From NCBI GenBank assembly GCA_039583875.1, contig CM077162.1:165931220-165995219 (forward strand): a stretch of 64,000 bases of DNA, read 5' to 3'. The stretch is from Platanthera guangdongensis (Eukaryota > Streptophyta > Magnoliopsida > Asparagales > Orchidaceae). Positions 10,016 to 21,338 of this stretch are shown piece after piece (within the stretch, counting starts at the first letter, position 1; each line of letters starts with the position of its first letter). The notes beneath the pieces were generated by a model that saw only the letters and a program-made list of their open reading frames with translations, was not told the origin of the DNA and searched no databases. A program made the position numbers and the translations under genes.

Positions 10016-10686
10016 CTCACTCTGAGTTGTAGGAGCCCTGTTGGGGTTCTGAGCTACTATAAGATCTGAGGATCTGAGGTGAAGAGAAGAAGTTAGGCTG
10101 AATCTAGCACACTGCTAGATAGGCGAAGGGGGAAAGTGGATGTACCCAGACCTTGGGGAACCACTATAAAAATCTGTGTGCAATCTGTGTTGTGTTAGCT
10201 ATAGAATTTGCAGTTTCTTATTAAATAACTGAATAGATTTGCTGCCTTAAAAAGAAAAAAGGAATTACACCTATTCATCCCCCCTATAGGTGGTTAGGCA
10301 CTAATTCTTTCATACTGACCTTTTCCTTGGTGAGTCGAAGTGGGGTTTCGTCCTCCCTTGTGACCTCTGTCTTCCGTTTCTTGTTTCTGCCTCCGACGTT
10401 TGGTTTCTTTTTCTTAGCTTTTCAGAAACTCCTGATCAAGCTACTCGGCGAACTCTGGTTCTTTTGAAGAACACAAAGATTTTCTTGAAAATAGAAAGAA
10501 GTGCCTTCTTCGCTACTTTTGTTTAGATTAGATGACTCTTTGCCTATTTATCACATCCTGAGCCTCTTTCTCTTTCTATAAGCTCGCATACTTCTCCGAA
10601 GCATGCCTTCTTTCTTCTTTGCTATCATTTTCCTTGCTATCTCTTGGCTTCGCATAAGCTCACCGCCCCGTGGGTATCCCTGTGTT

Positions 10687-10760
10687 GCATCCATGGCTGA
10701 ATGATGAAAGCGCCCAACTCATAATTGGCAAATTCGTAGGTTCAATTCCTGTTGGATGCA
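10687..10760 (+). pseudogene. trnI-CAU: Plastid-type tRNA-Ile(CAU) copy
   Basis: 74 nt matching plastid trnI-CAU from memory. The acceptor arms GCATCCA and TGGATGC pair fully, the anticodon loop is CTCATAA with CAT at 10720-10722, and the T arm is GTAGG-TTCAATT-CCTGT, whose two changes still allow G:U pairing. Plastid Ile-CAU needs lysidine modification, so it is unlikely to function in the nucleus. Called a pseudogene because of location, not because the fold is broken. Confidence 0.8.
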
Positions 10761-10923
10761 CGCCAATGGGAACATTCAACAAGTCTATTGGTTTTGGCTC
10801 TGTATCAATGGAATCCCATTATCCATACATAAGAAATTGGTATGGTATATTATTCATAACATATGGACAGTAAGATCTAGAATTCTTCTCGATACTGGAA
10901 CTCATAAGAAAGAAAATGGATTG

Positions 10924-11219
10924 ATGTATGGAATCAAAGATGCAGTATTGACAGCAAAAATCGATTATTGGGGAATAATCAATAGACTTCTAATGTCGAA
11001 TCAAGATCAAGGACAAAAAGAAAGCATTCGATCGAACTCTTCTTTTGTGTCAAGGTCATAGCTATCTATCTCCTCTCTTTCTCTTTCTATAAGCATAGAC
11101 TCCCGGGAAAGGGTAGAAGGATGGGACCTCTTATGGGACATACAATGCATTACAGACGTATGATCATGACGCTTCAACCGGGTTCTTCTATTCCACCTCT
11201 TCTAGAGAAAAGAACTGAA
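10924..11219 (+). pseudogene. rpl23: Plastid ribosomal protein L23 fragment, degenerate
   Basis: It lies downstream of trnI-CAU as in plastid genomes. The start (MYGIKDAVLTAKIDYWG) and the end ([27 protein letters not shown]) match plastid L23, with several substitutions. The middle is frameshifted and carries an insertion containing CTCTTTCTCTTTCTATAAGC at about 11074-11093. The usual terminal stop is lost (ACT followed by GAA). L23 is a large-subunit ribosomal protein at the exit tunnel; this copy cannot encode it. Confidence 0.85.
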
Positions 11220-11248
11220 AGCAAAAGCAATGAACGCAAGACATTTCT

Positions 11249-11391
11249 AAAAAACTTCTACCCCGAGCACACGCAATGGAGCCGTAGCGTAGATAGTCAA
11301 GTGCAAGTGAAATCCAATCCGACAGCATCGTTGTGGGAAAGGTCGTAATGCCAGAGGGATCATTACCGCGGGGCATAGAGGGGGAGAAAAG
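11249..11391 (+). pseudogene. rpl2: Plastid ribosomal protein L2, 5' fragment
   Basis: Immediately after rpl23, as in plastids. The reading FYPEHTQWS and a following SQVQVKSNP stretch correspond to the start of plastid L2 (TSTPSTRNG and SQVKSNP), with an internal deletion of about 20 bp before the AGCATCGTTGTGG block. Similarity stops near 11391 in the purine run AGAGGGGGAG. Only the first part of the gene is present. Confidence 0.8.
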
Positions 11392-12059
11392 AGAAAGAGG
11401 CAAGAAAAAAGAGTCAAATTCAATGCCTTTCAACAGGCTGACTTCCAAACTTTCTTTCGTAGCTTTCGAGATGAGGGCACAGGCAAGCTAACTCAATTTC
11501 TTTTTAGGGTACAGGATTGGCACTTTCAGGCGTACCGCTCCGCTTACTTTTTTTGCTTTTTTAGTCCGATTCTTCAATTTCAATTCAGAAATGCCTAAAG
11601 AAAAAGAGAGGGATTGAACGAGAGTCTACGAGCTCGCGCCCTTCCTCATTACCAATAGAAAAATGGAAAAAGATCCTTCGATGTGAATTGAATAGTTGAG
11701 CTCTGAGATGCCGAGAAGAGGGTCTTGGTTCCTTTCGTTCGGACGGTGCAGGTCCTTCTTTTGTTCTTTCGCTACGTGCCTTGGGTTTTTTCTAAAGGCA
11801 AGGAGAGTGTGCTTTTGCGCTCTTTCTACGGCCTTGTCTTCTTTTCCCGGCTCGGCATGCTTGCTTTCAATTTTCATTTGAAAATATCGACAGCATTTTT
11901 GGTGTAAAGATGTACAATATAGCAAGCAGCAGCAGCCTCAATCTTCATTAAGGCTCGTTCCAAAAGAGAGATATGTGGAGCGGTTCCAGTCCGGGGGGAC
12001 TGAGTGAGGCCGGCTTCAGTCAGCAGAATGACCTTCCAATGTCTAAACATGGCTCTGTC

Positions 12060-13753
12060 TGTTGAAAATTGTGAAGTGAAAGTGGGTGAATGGAGGACTT
12101 GGGCAACCTATCCGGGCGGACTACGCGGACAGGGTTGGCGGACAGCTAGGTCGGCAAGGCTGTTGCAAACGGCTTACTCTGTGGCGGCCTAGGAGGTCTG
12201 TTCGCGCGGACTACGCGAACAGCAGCGGCGGTTTGCCAGGCCGACTTATACTCGGCAGGCAGTTGGATCCCAGAATGTAACCGGGCGGATAGCGACTCTA
12301 TCCACGGAGTCCGGCAAGGAGCGGACTGGAGGACTAGAGCTCGACAGACCGGCTTGGCAGAAGCCTTGGTCTTGCTCTGTTAAAGCGGCAAGTGGAAGCC
12401 GCGGAGGCCGCCAGTTAGCACGGACAAGTGCTGGAGTTCACCGGGGAAGGCGGACTGGATCCAGTGTCCGCCAGTAAGTGCGAATTGGCCCTTGTGGCCA
12501 GTGTTGTGGACTTGGTTGGTTCTGAACCAAGTACAGGTTGGCTCAGTCTAGGGAGATCGCGCAGTGAAGCGCGGACTGTTTCTCAGTCCACCGAGCTCGG
12601 CAGAAGTGTCGTGTGCCTTGATTGCGAGCTTGGAGAATGCGGACTGGAGATTACGTCCGCAAGGGAGTACGAACTGGAGCAATGTCCGCTAGGTCCGGCA
12701 GTTGTCTTGATGGCGTGGCTATGGACTCGGGATAAGCGGATTGTAGCTGTGTCCACTGAGTCCGGTTGTTGCCTCGGTGGCGAGGCTGTGGGCTTAGGAT
12801 AAGCGGACTAGAGCTGTGTCCGCGGATAGGCGGACAATTATTGCAGAGTTCGGCTGTGGCGGTCTTGGCTTGGCCTTTGATGACAAGGCGGCCTGGTGTT
12901 GCTGTCCGGCCTTGGTGAAGCAATGGCGGATTGACTATCCTGCATAGGTCGCGACGGATTGGAATGTATCCGCGATTTGCGAAGACTTGTTCTTGCTGCG
13001 GGATGAGACGATGTTCCTATCAGCTAGGGCGGTGACCACACTCCTCATCGTGCCTATAAATAGGACTTATGTCACATCAGAAATAAAGAGAGTGAATGAA
13101 CAATAAGTGAGCCCGTCATAGTTGCTGCGGACTGGATTTGAGTATTCACGCGGGTTGATAGATTTGATTGGTTTGTGCTGTGCAGGTTGTGCGGATAACG
13201 CTAGAAAGACAGGACTTTGCTCTGATTGCGGTCAAGGACAGTGCAGACTCTGTGGTTAAGCAACAAGCGGTAAACAGCAGGTCGCGGACAGCGACCAGGC
13301 GGTCTTCTCTTTGACAACTTGTTTCTGGGTTCAATAAGTTGCCTGTTTCAGGCGACCTGTTCAGTTTGGCATCACAACTTGTGTAGTCTGGCGGCTAGGT
13401 GACCATGCGGTCAGGCGTCTTGCAGATCGGCGGTCAGAGCAAGCATTGGAATAACGGGCAGTCCGCACGACTTGGGTTGCGGTCTGGCGACCTGGTGGAC
13501 TGAGCGGACTCCTTAGCAGTAGATCTGGCGGCTGTGTTTGAGTCCGAGTGGCTTGTTCTTGTCTTGGTTTTTTGTAACTGTCTCTGCTCTTCTTGTGGTG
13601 GTTTTGGCGAATCATGTCTCGCCATGTATGTCTCGTCTTGTAAAGAAGATTGTTGTTAATCAATAAATACTCTTGTTGTTGCATGTATTTATGGTTGTAA
13701 CTGACGTAGTTGAGATAACCCCTGCTCATTCCAAGATCCAAAAAAGTTCAACA
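12060..13753 (+). repeat. D 5' LTR
   Basis: 1694 bp, rich in GCGGACT and GTCCGC motifs. It ends in AAAAAAGTTCAACA and is followed by a run of A instead of a primer-binding site. It is the reverse-strand relative of the C LTRs (40192-42081). Confidence 0.9.
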
Positions 13754-13834
13754 AAAAAAAAGGGTGTTTGGAGTGGATAAGCAGTGATCAACTGAAGTAG
13801 TTGTTCTTGTGAAGAGGAAATCAATGGTAGAACC

Positions 13835-15809
13835 ATAGCAGTTGAAGATGCAAGTGGTCTTAGAATTAATGTTCTTACAAAAACTAACTTTGATAGGTGG
13901 AAGTCTTGTATGAAGAGCTTTCTTCTTGGCGAGGACCTTTGGGAGGTGGTATGCGGAGCAGAAAGACAAGATGTTACTGCTGGCAATGCTAAAGAGATGA
14001 GAGCTTGGAATAAGACAAATGCGAGAGCGGAGTCTATTCTAAAGAAGGTGATCTCATCTGAGTTCTTTGACCACATCCGTGGATGTCGGTCAGCTGTGGA
14101 GGTTTGGACTTCCCTTGATGGGTTGTTCAGGAAGGAGGTGAAGCTTGTTGTGGAGGATGGTCCTTCTACTTCATATCAGCAAGAGAGGAGTGTTTCTCCT
14201 AGGCGTGATGGGAAGAGAAAGGAAGGACCAAGGTGCTATAGATGCTTGCAGAATGGACATCTCAGAAAGGAGTGTAAGATTGTCTTGCACTCGGTGAATG
14301 TTGCTCATGTTGGAAGTAAGGAGAAGAAATTGGTTGGGTCATCAACAAGTTCTGATGTTGATCGGATGTGGGTCAGTGATAGTTCAGCTATATGGCATGA
14401 AGACTTGGGCATGTGGGGATGGACAAGCTGAATGCAATGGCAGTAAGAAGACTCGTAAGAGGCTTGCCTAGATGGTCATCCTACGACGACGGTCAAGCAT
14501 ACGTGGGATGTCAGCATGGTGAAGCTTTTCGCTTTACAGTTGATAAGGTGCAATCCAGATGTAAAGCACCATTGGAGGTTGTCCATTGTGCTCTGGTGGG
14601 ACCGACCGTCACAGCTAGTCTTGGATGCAGCAGGTACATGCTGATATTGGTTGATGATTATTCGAGGTATACTTGGGTATACTTCATGAAGGAGAAGTCG
14701 AACATGTTCCGCTTATTTGTGGAGTTCAAGAAGCTTGTGGAAGGTCAGCTTGGCCTGCAGATAAAGAAGTTGAGGACAAACATCGGTGGTGAGTTCGGCT
14801 CAACCGAGTACTCAAACTTTTGCAGGAAGCATGGGATCCGAAGGGAGCTTTCTCGTGGACATACTTCACAGCAAGGTGGTGTTGCAGATCGGATGATCCG
14901 TCTGTTGACGAAGACCTGCAAGTGTCGGCTTCAGTGCAAAGGCATTCCTAAGGCCTTTTGGGCGGAAGGGATGGTATGTGCGACACATGTAATCAATTGG
15001 ATGCCTCTTAGTCCGATCAATGTGAAGACTCCATATGAGCTGATGTTCGGGGTGAAGCCTAGTGTGAAGTACCTACGGGTGTTTGGATCTACCTGCTATG
15101 TACACGCTCCGGATACTATCAAGACGAAACTAGTCTTTGTTGGGTATGATGAGCAGAAGAGCAGATGGAGGTGTATGGATCCTGCGGCGAAGAGGTTCAT
15201 CGTGTCGAGAGACGTTGTTTTCAATGAGCTGATGTTATATTGGGATAGCTCTTGGGTGGAGATAGAGGTGAGCAGGTCAGATGGTGGGATGAAGGAGGTT
15301 GCTGCTAAGGTTCAGTTAGAGCTGTCTGTATCACCAGGAGCTCCAGGTTGTTCTAGCTCTGGGGCAAAGGCGTCAGGGTCGGGAAGCAGGGGGAGCGATG
15401 CTCCAGGTGCTTCTGGCTCGAAGACGGAGGCTTCTAGTTCGAGAAGCAAGGGGAGCGATGTTCCAGGTAGTTCTTATTCGAGAGCAGAGGCTTCTGGTTC
15501 AGGTAGCAGGGGGAGCATTGCTCCAGGTGCTCCTGGTTCCAGTGCGTGGCTTCTTGTTCAGGAAGTAAGGGGAGCATTATTCCGGGATTGCCCGGGAACA
15601 GAGCTGGTTCAGGAGGAGCAGCGGAGGTGGCTAGCCGTGATCAGGTTCTTCGGAGATCGAAGAGGATCAGCAAACCACCAGCTCGATATAGTGAAGGGAA
15701 CGCAATGAGCTTGGTCTTATGTCTCCTTGCAAGCCCTCAGATCGAGCGAGTACCTTCTAGCTGTGATGACACCACTAGAGTCAAGGAGGTGGATGACGGC
15801 CAAAGCTGA
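13835..15809 (+). pseudogene. D gag-integrase ORF, frameshifted
   Basis: Homologous throughout to the 744-residue C protein. The initiating ATG of C is ATA here (13835). Gag with CYRCLQNGHLRKEC knuckle runs to about 14405; a frameshift within the HEDLG motif moves the frame to 14413-15545, and another near 15545 moves it again to 15809. A protease remnant MWVSDSSA is fused directly to IWHE of the integrase zinc region. The integrase core has lost its triad: VHCALVGP (D to A), LRTNIGGEF (D to N) and GVADRM (E to D). A 60-bp repeat encoding Gly-Ser-rich units occupies about 15353-15545. It ends before any RT domain. Confidence 0.85.
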
Positions 15810-16267
15810 GGAGGTGATTATTCTCAGAGGTGACGAGGCTTGGGCCCTTGTGTAACATCCCATTTCCAACTAGACCCCTAAGAGTGGTTTTGGTCATGAC
15901 TAGGTCATGACAAAACCCTAGGAAGCCAGAAATGGGCCAAGAGATAGAAGGCCAAGGTGAGAATCACCATGGTCTACCTATGGCACAACCTCATCACCCA
16001 ACCTAGGGTTTGACCTTAGGGCTTCACCATGACTCCATGACCCCACCACAACATCACTAACTCATTATAGTGTCCACTAGAGCCTTAAGGGTCCATTGGA
16101 GTCAACCACAGGTAGCCAACTTGACATAGGACCACTTTAGGCCTAGATTGGGCAATGTGCCCTCACTAAGGGTAGGAGCCCTAGTAAAGCCCAACTAACC
16201 CTACCAGGGACTTCCTAGACCTAAAGTGAGGTTAATGGGTCTCTAAGGACCCAAGAAGGGCATTCCA

Positions 16268-16520
16268 AGAGGTTAAGTTGACCAAAGTCAACTCTGACCC
16301 TAAATAGGTCAAACTGGTCTATATATGGTCAACTGACCTTCCCCAAGCCAAGTGGACCCAACACTTACCTTCATAACCCTAGTGAGAGGCCAATGGGTCA
16401 CCAAGGATCCATTGAGACCAATCAAAATGGCTAAGTTGACCAAAGTCAACTCTAGCCCTAAAATGGTCAAGTGCCCTACCTATGAGTCAAGTGACCTCCA
16501 AGGGGCCAAGACAACCCTAC
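16268..16520. promoter_or_regulatory. TTGAC/GTCAA-rich segment of solo LTR
   Basis: TTGAC and GTCAA cores recur densely, including GTTGACC-AAA-GTCAAC twice and GGTCAACTGACC. TATATATG at 16320-16327 lies inside it. TTGAC(C/T) is the established W-box core bound by WRKY factors. The segment is 400-800 bp into the LTR in sense orientation, so it is probably in U3. Confidence 0.5.
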
Positions 16521-19500
16521 CTAGTTCTTAGGGGAGTCCAATGGGTCACCAAGGACCCATTAGGGGCAAGCTCAAAGACCAAATTGGCCAAGTTCAACCC
16601 TAGCCTAAGTTTGGGTCAAGCTAGCCCAAATGGGCTAACTCAAGCTCATGCCCAATTCTCTTGGGCTAACCATGCTTGGATGGGTGAAATAAACATGTGG
16701 GCTGCCTTAGGGTTAGGTAGGAGTCAAAAATTCAGATTGGTGAATGGGAGAGAGAAAGTGCTTCAAAGGGAAGAGAGAGAAAGAGAAGAGAAGAAATGGA
16801 GGAAGACTTGGGCTCATCCTTCCCCTTCCCCAACCTTCCCCAACCTCCCATTCAATTACCTAAGACCAGAGGAGTGCAACCAGCTACCCATTGACTGGCT
16901 GGAGCCAGCATTTCCCCCCTACCTACCATGGCCGCAAAGCTTGACCAAGAGCCAATAATGGCAAATGCATTTCCAGCCACCTAACACCCCTTCTCTTCAT
17001 TTTAAAAGCTTCACTGGACTCCAAGGAATCAGTCCCACCCCTTACCCGAAGGAGCCAGAGCTGTTCACTGTGTTGTTGCAGAAATCCGACCACCACCACC
17101 ACAAAAATGGCATTCCGGCGATCGGCAAGGATTCAGGCCACCAGAAAGGTCCTCCTCCACTCCTTCTCTCATGTATAGATCATAGCAATCAATAGGTCCA
17201 AGGTTCGGGCTCAATTGAGCCCGATCCAATTCAGCATTTTCATGGATTTTCCAAAGAAATCCACTTGTCAGGTTCGCCGGAAAACGGCCCTCCGGCAGCC
17301 AAGCCGCCGCCTGGCGACGGCCACCACCTCAACGGAGGTGGTGGTGGCGGTGGTTGGCCTGGGAGGTGGCCGGATCGCCGGCGGTGGCGTTTGGAAATTG
17401 CTCCAGGCGGGACGAATCGCAGCCGTCGGCTGGAGCTTGAGGATGACCGGATCCCGTTAACCCTGCGCCAAGATTCGTGCAGATGGATGTATTAAACTAT
17501 AGTATATGAAATGTGTGTTATTTAAATTCTGTCACACTTATGTCATTTAATGTTTTAAATATTTAAAAATAGTTAGGGGCTCTGTATGAGGAAATGATCA
17601 ACATAGGATTTGTAGCCCATTGGGTATAGTTTAGTTTAAAATTGGTTTGGACCAATTTGGGTGCCTGGTCTGAGCAGGGCACCCATTTTGGTGGGGCCTA
17701 CACATAGGGCTGGGCAGAAATTCAATTGAGTGCCCACACTTTATCTTTGATCCAAATGAGCTGCAATTTTGGAAGATAGTCAATCTAGACCATATCTAGG
17801 AGTAGACCAAAAATGGAAATTTTTGGGGACAATGTATCTATAGTTTTGTAAATTATTTAATATATCTAGGGTAAATTAATTTAAGGGCCAAATGACCTCC
17901 AAACTCACCCAAATTTTGGTGAGTGGTGCTTGGGGTCATTATAGTGCTCTGGTTACAATTTGATCACAATTGGATATGTATTGGACTATAATCATGCAAA
18001 TCCTAGCCTTGCCCTAAAAGGGTATTTTGGTCAAAAAGTGCACTTTGGTGTTTTGAGTGGCCAAATCACCTCAACAGAGGATGCATTTTAGGTCACTGAC
18101 TTGGTATGGCATTTAGCAGCTCTCCATGGAATGTGGGGTAGAGTGGAATTGATTTGCCCTAAGTTCCTAGGCCAAACCCTAAGGAAGGACCTTTGTGCCT
18201 TGTGAAGGGCATGAGTCCTAAACACCTTGGATGAACTTCAAATTTTGTATGGAGGGTCCTATGGTATATAAAACCCTCTGGTAAAAATCTTAAAGAATTT
18301 TGAAAAGGTTAGGGTCCAAAAAACCCTAACCCTATTTTAGGTCATAAAACTTGTAGTGCTAGTTTAGGTTAGCTAAACTCCTTGAAATATAATAAAATTT
18401 GGGTAGTGTGGGAATAAGGATATATTGAGCCTCTGGTAATATATTTGGGAATTTTTGATCAATATTTGTAGCACTTCATTTGTAACCAATAGGATTGCCC
18501 TAATTAATAATATGACTATTATGATCTCACTGCCTATTGAAAGGTCATGAAAATTTGGCAGAGGTAGTTTTAGACCATATTGATCATATATGATTTTTAA
18601 TAGAATTTTTGGATACATAATTAGGGCATCTACTTCACAGGTACATTACTTTGGTTACATACTAAATAATTCTTACAAGAGCTACATACTTGTTGCAAAA
18701 TTATGAAACTTGAGACATAGTGTTCCTAGTGCATCATTATCATGTGGGAATTTATTTGGAAATTTTGGATGGATAATTAGTATACTTTGTTCATTAACCC
18801 ATAAACTTGGAATTTCATGAGAAAATTAAGTATAGCCTTATTGTTAAATGATAAATTATGAAACTTGATCTAGAGTATTTATATGCCATCATAACCATCC
18901 TTGAATTTTCTCTGAATTTTTGGAGGTATTATTGCTATAAAATCTTTTAAAATGACTTATTATGAGATATATTTGAAATTAAAATTAAGGGCCTAAACCT
19001 TGCTGAAAAATTGGAAGACTTAGGCTTTAGAGTTGATTACTCATTTTGTAATTAACATAAATTTAGTGGATTATCATCTTGTCTGAAATTGGTACTTCAT
19101 GTTCAACACTTGGGCTTTTTGGATACTAGATTAAATAAATAAATTATCAGACAAATTAGGAAAATTATGAATTTCTGGATTTATGCTAAAAATGTCATTA
19201 TAGACCTCTAATAATTATCATAGGGGTACTGGATGACTATTTGATGTACCTCCCATTTTACGAGTCTTATAGCTTAAGTGGTCTGCATATAATAAAAACT
19301 GCAGAAATCATGTTGGAGTATAATTGGATGAATGTCTTGGGATTAGTGGTAGGCTGGTTTGGATGGATAAGAAAATAAGTTCATTATTGGTAGTAGGAGG
19401 AGTAGAGGGATGGATTGGCTAGAGTTAGGCGGTGCCCGGGATCGACGAAAGATCGTCTTCCCCGAGGTGAGGTAGAGTCAAATCACCCTAGGATTAGCCT

Positions 19501-20253
19501 ATTGTAACATGAGAAGGTAATGGGTAAGGGAATCAACCAATAATAATAATAAGCACCTTGCGAAAGGGAACGCTGGGCGTAATCCCAACATAGTTCCTAG
19601 TGCCCCTTGAGAGCCCTTCATAGGGAATACCGGGGGCAGTCCTGGGTTAACGTAAACTGTATTAACAAGCTGAAAATAGTAACTTAGTAATTAGGGTTGC
19701 ACATTTCACGAACACAGATAGCACTGGAGGATAGTTGGAAGCTTCGGCTTGGATGGTTAAGAGACGGACGTTTGGGTCCGGGGAGCTTCGGCTCGATTGT
19801 TTGAGACAGACATTTTGGTCCGGGGAGCTTCGGCCCGATTTTTGGATACGTTAAATTTGCATGTGCATAAAAGGAAAGAAAATTAAGGTGGTGGGTCTTC
19901 GGTATTGGAGGGCCGATGCACCGACGCCAATACGCTGACTCGGCAAGTGTGGTTAGCACTTCGTCAACAGAAGTCCGGTGCGCCAGCCGGCAAGAGTACG
20001 CAGGAGTCCGCTTCGTGCACCAAGCGTTGAGGCATACGATAGGTCTGACCGGTAGTGCTTTACTGGTTTAGAGGTGGGCGAGGCCCAACCCACCGCTTCC
20101 GTCTGCCACTACGGAGGTATCCTGGGAGGTTACGGCTCCAGAAAGGGGGAACTAAAGGTCTGTGTGCACAGAGTCGGGTGTGTGTGTTGCACTTGCCTGT
20201 TCCATCATACCCACTTGCATGTCATAGCATAATCGATTCATTTAACCATGACA

Positions 20254-20469
20254 CCTAAAGTATAAGTGGAATGAGACGCTTATACATTAGGACCTGCAAA
20301 ACGACCCCTTAGTCTATAAGCTTGTGTGGGCAAGTTTATAAATTAAAGGTTAAATTCTTTATATATATAATATTGTTATTAACCGACACCCCAACGTATA
20401 AATTGGTATGGGACTTTTTATACGATGGGAGCCCTGTAAAAGATCCCTTGCTTATACGTTTCGTATAAG
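20254..20469 (+). repeat. Four-hairpin cluster in solo LTR
   Basis: Four inverted repeats follow each other: 20254-20291 (13-bp arms, one mismatch, 12-nt loop), 20315-20340 (10 bp with one G:U, 6-nt loop), 20395-20424 (8 bp, 14-nt loop) and 20451-20469 (8 bp, 3-nt loop). Arms share a CTTATA/TATAAG theme. The order and spacing match the T LTRs. Confidence 0.85.
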
Positions 20470-21098
20470 TTAAGGTTATTTTTCATACTATGCTTTACTG
20501 CCACATGTACTATAAAAATTGCTAGTATAGGTCCGCTGCCATTTGATTCTTGATTACTCTCCACCTTCAAGTCCTCCCCTTTCTTCCTCTCCGCTCGGTG
20601 CCTAGGGGCCATGGGGGAAGGGGCGGAGGATGATAGGACTATTCTTTTAGATTAATGGTTTTCGAACCACATCATTTTAGGGGACCATGGAGCCCAACAT
20701 GGAGGAGCAGCCCCAGAGGTCGTCACGCTTGGAGATCGGGCAGTCTAGTTCCGGAGTTCACACAGCAAGGACTGTGAGTACTGATTGCTATTAGTAGTTA
20801 TATTAGTTTGCTTCCGCATTGAGAGATTTGTAGTGAGGACATGATGTACTGGGCATGAGCCCAAGATCTTATATTTCTGTGTATCTGTGGACACTCCCTT
20901 CGTGGAGATTATTTACATATATATATATGTGATTTCTGTGGACTTGCTTTACTATTAGGCTATAGTTGCGATCGATTTGGCCGGCAGGATCGGCGTTTTG
21001 TAGTGATGACCTTCCCGGGTGCGAAGGTGTCACCGCAAAGCGACGGTTCTGGGCCTAAGACCCCGGTGTTTTAAAAAGAAAAAAAGGGGGGTCTTACA

Positions 21099-21338
21099 GC
21101 TTGTGCCCATGGTTGTTGGTGATACTCATGTGACGCACGAGTGGAGGTCGAAGCTGAAGAAGAAGGTAGAGGGAAGCATGGCTCCTTTTAGGAGATGCTG
21201 GAGGGATCCCTCATGGTCCAGGATATGCAAGGCGGGGACTATGTCTTGGACATCTCCTCGAAGGTGCTATTGGAGGGACCAGGTGCAAGGTTACGGGAGC
21301 TGCTGGGGTTGTTCACCACTTCTCACTTCAAGGTGGAG
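21099..21338 (+). pseudogene. D internal 3' end
   Basis: It continues the D frame after the solo LTR (VVGDTHVTHEWRSKLKKK), matching the C-terminal tail of the C protein. The last stretch, read as LRELLGLFTTSHF, may be a remnant of an RNase H tail, suggesting RT-RNase H was deleted between the two. The tract before the 3' LTR is CAAGGTGGAG, a degraded polypurine tract. Confidence 0.6.

Larger units (their letters stand above)
1..10312 (+). mobile_element. S1: Sirevirus-like Ty1/copia retrotransposon, 3' part
   Basis: The element enters from beyond the left edge. In order it holds the end of pol (RNase H), a GTGTCGACAC palindrome array with a TATA box, a broken envelope-like ORF, a polypurine tract and a 3' LTR. 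An envelope-like ORF downstream of copia pol is a hallmark of the SIRE/Maximus lineage; assignment to it is inference. Copia E (694-5454) is inserted between the TATA box and the envelope-like start codon. The 3' LTR is of the same family as the split LTR of S2 at the right of the window. Confidence 0.85.
8593..10312 (+). repeat. S1 3' LTR
   Basis: 1720 bp, beginning TGTTGGGTACATTGG and ending TTCTTTCA. It matches the S2 LTR (39936-40191 plus 61866-63642) along its length: the same start, palindrome array, a CTGGATGACNTGACAGCTGCC block after the array, TATA box, and a terminal GGCGAAGGGGGAAAGTGGATGTACCC block. The 3' flank is organelle-derived DNA. Confidence 0.92.
10313..12059. other. Organelle-derived DNA block, left part
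   Basis: This is the sequence between the S1 3' LTR and element D. It contains plastid trnI-CAU, rpl23 and rpl2 fragments in plastid order (10687-11391). The remaining parts (10313-10686 and 11392-12059) have no ORF I can name, and their composition and short CTCTTTCTCTTTCTATAAGC motif suggest mitochondrial DNA. I infer nuclear insertion of mitochondrial DNA that already held a plastid segment. It continues at 23032 on the far side of D. Confidence 0.6.
15851..21098 (+). mobile_element. Solo LTR of the T chromovirus family
   Basis: 5248 bp, from TGTAACATCCC to GGTCTTACA, the plus orientation of the 5.27-kb LTRs of T (45859-51128, 56238-61505). Flanks share CTTG (15847-15850 and 21100-21103); as 5-mers they are CCTTG and GCTTG. 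The D coding sequence continues on either side, so D was the target. There is no internal region, consistent with LTR-LTR recombination. It carries a W-box-rich segment (about 16260-16640), a Gly-rich GC-high patch (17280-17460) and a hairpin cluster (20254-20469). No gene. Confidence 0.93.

Noticed and set aside
17215..17495. Gly-rich ORFs in a GC-high patch
   Set aside because: They lie inside the LTR, start from no convincing signal and come from a GGTGGTGGCGG run.
18321..18334. Telomere-like AACCCTAACCCT
   Set aside because: Only two units inside the solo LTR; not an array.
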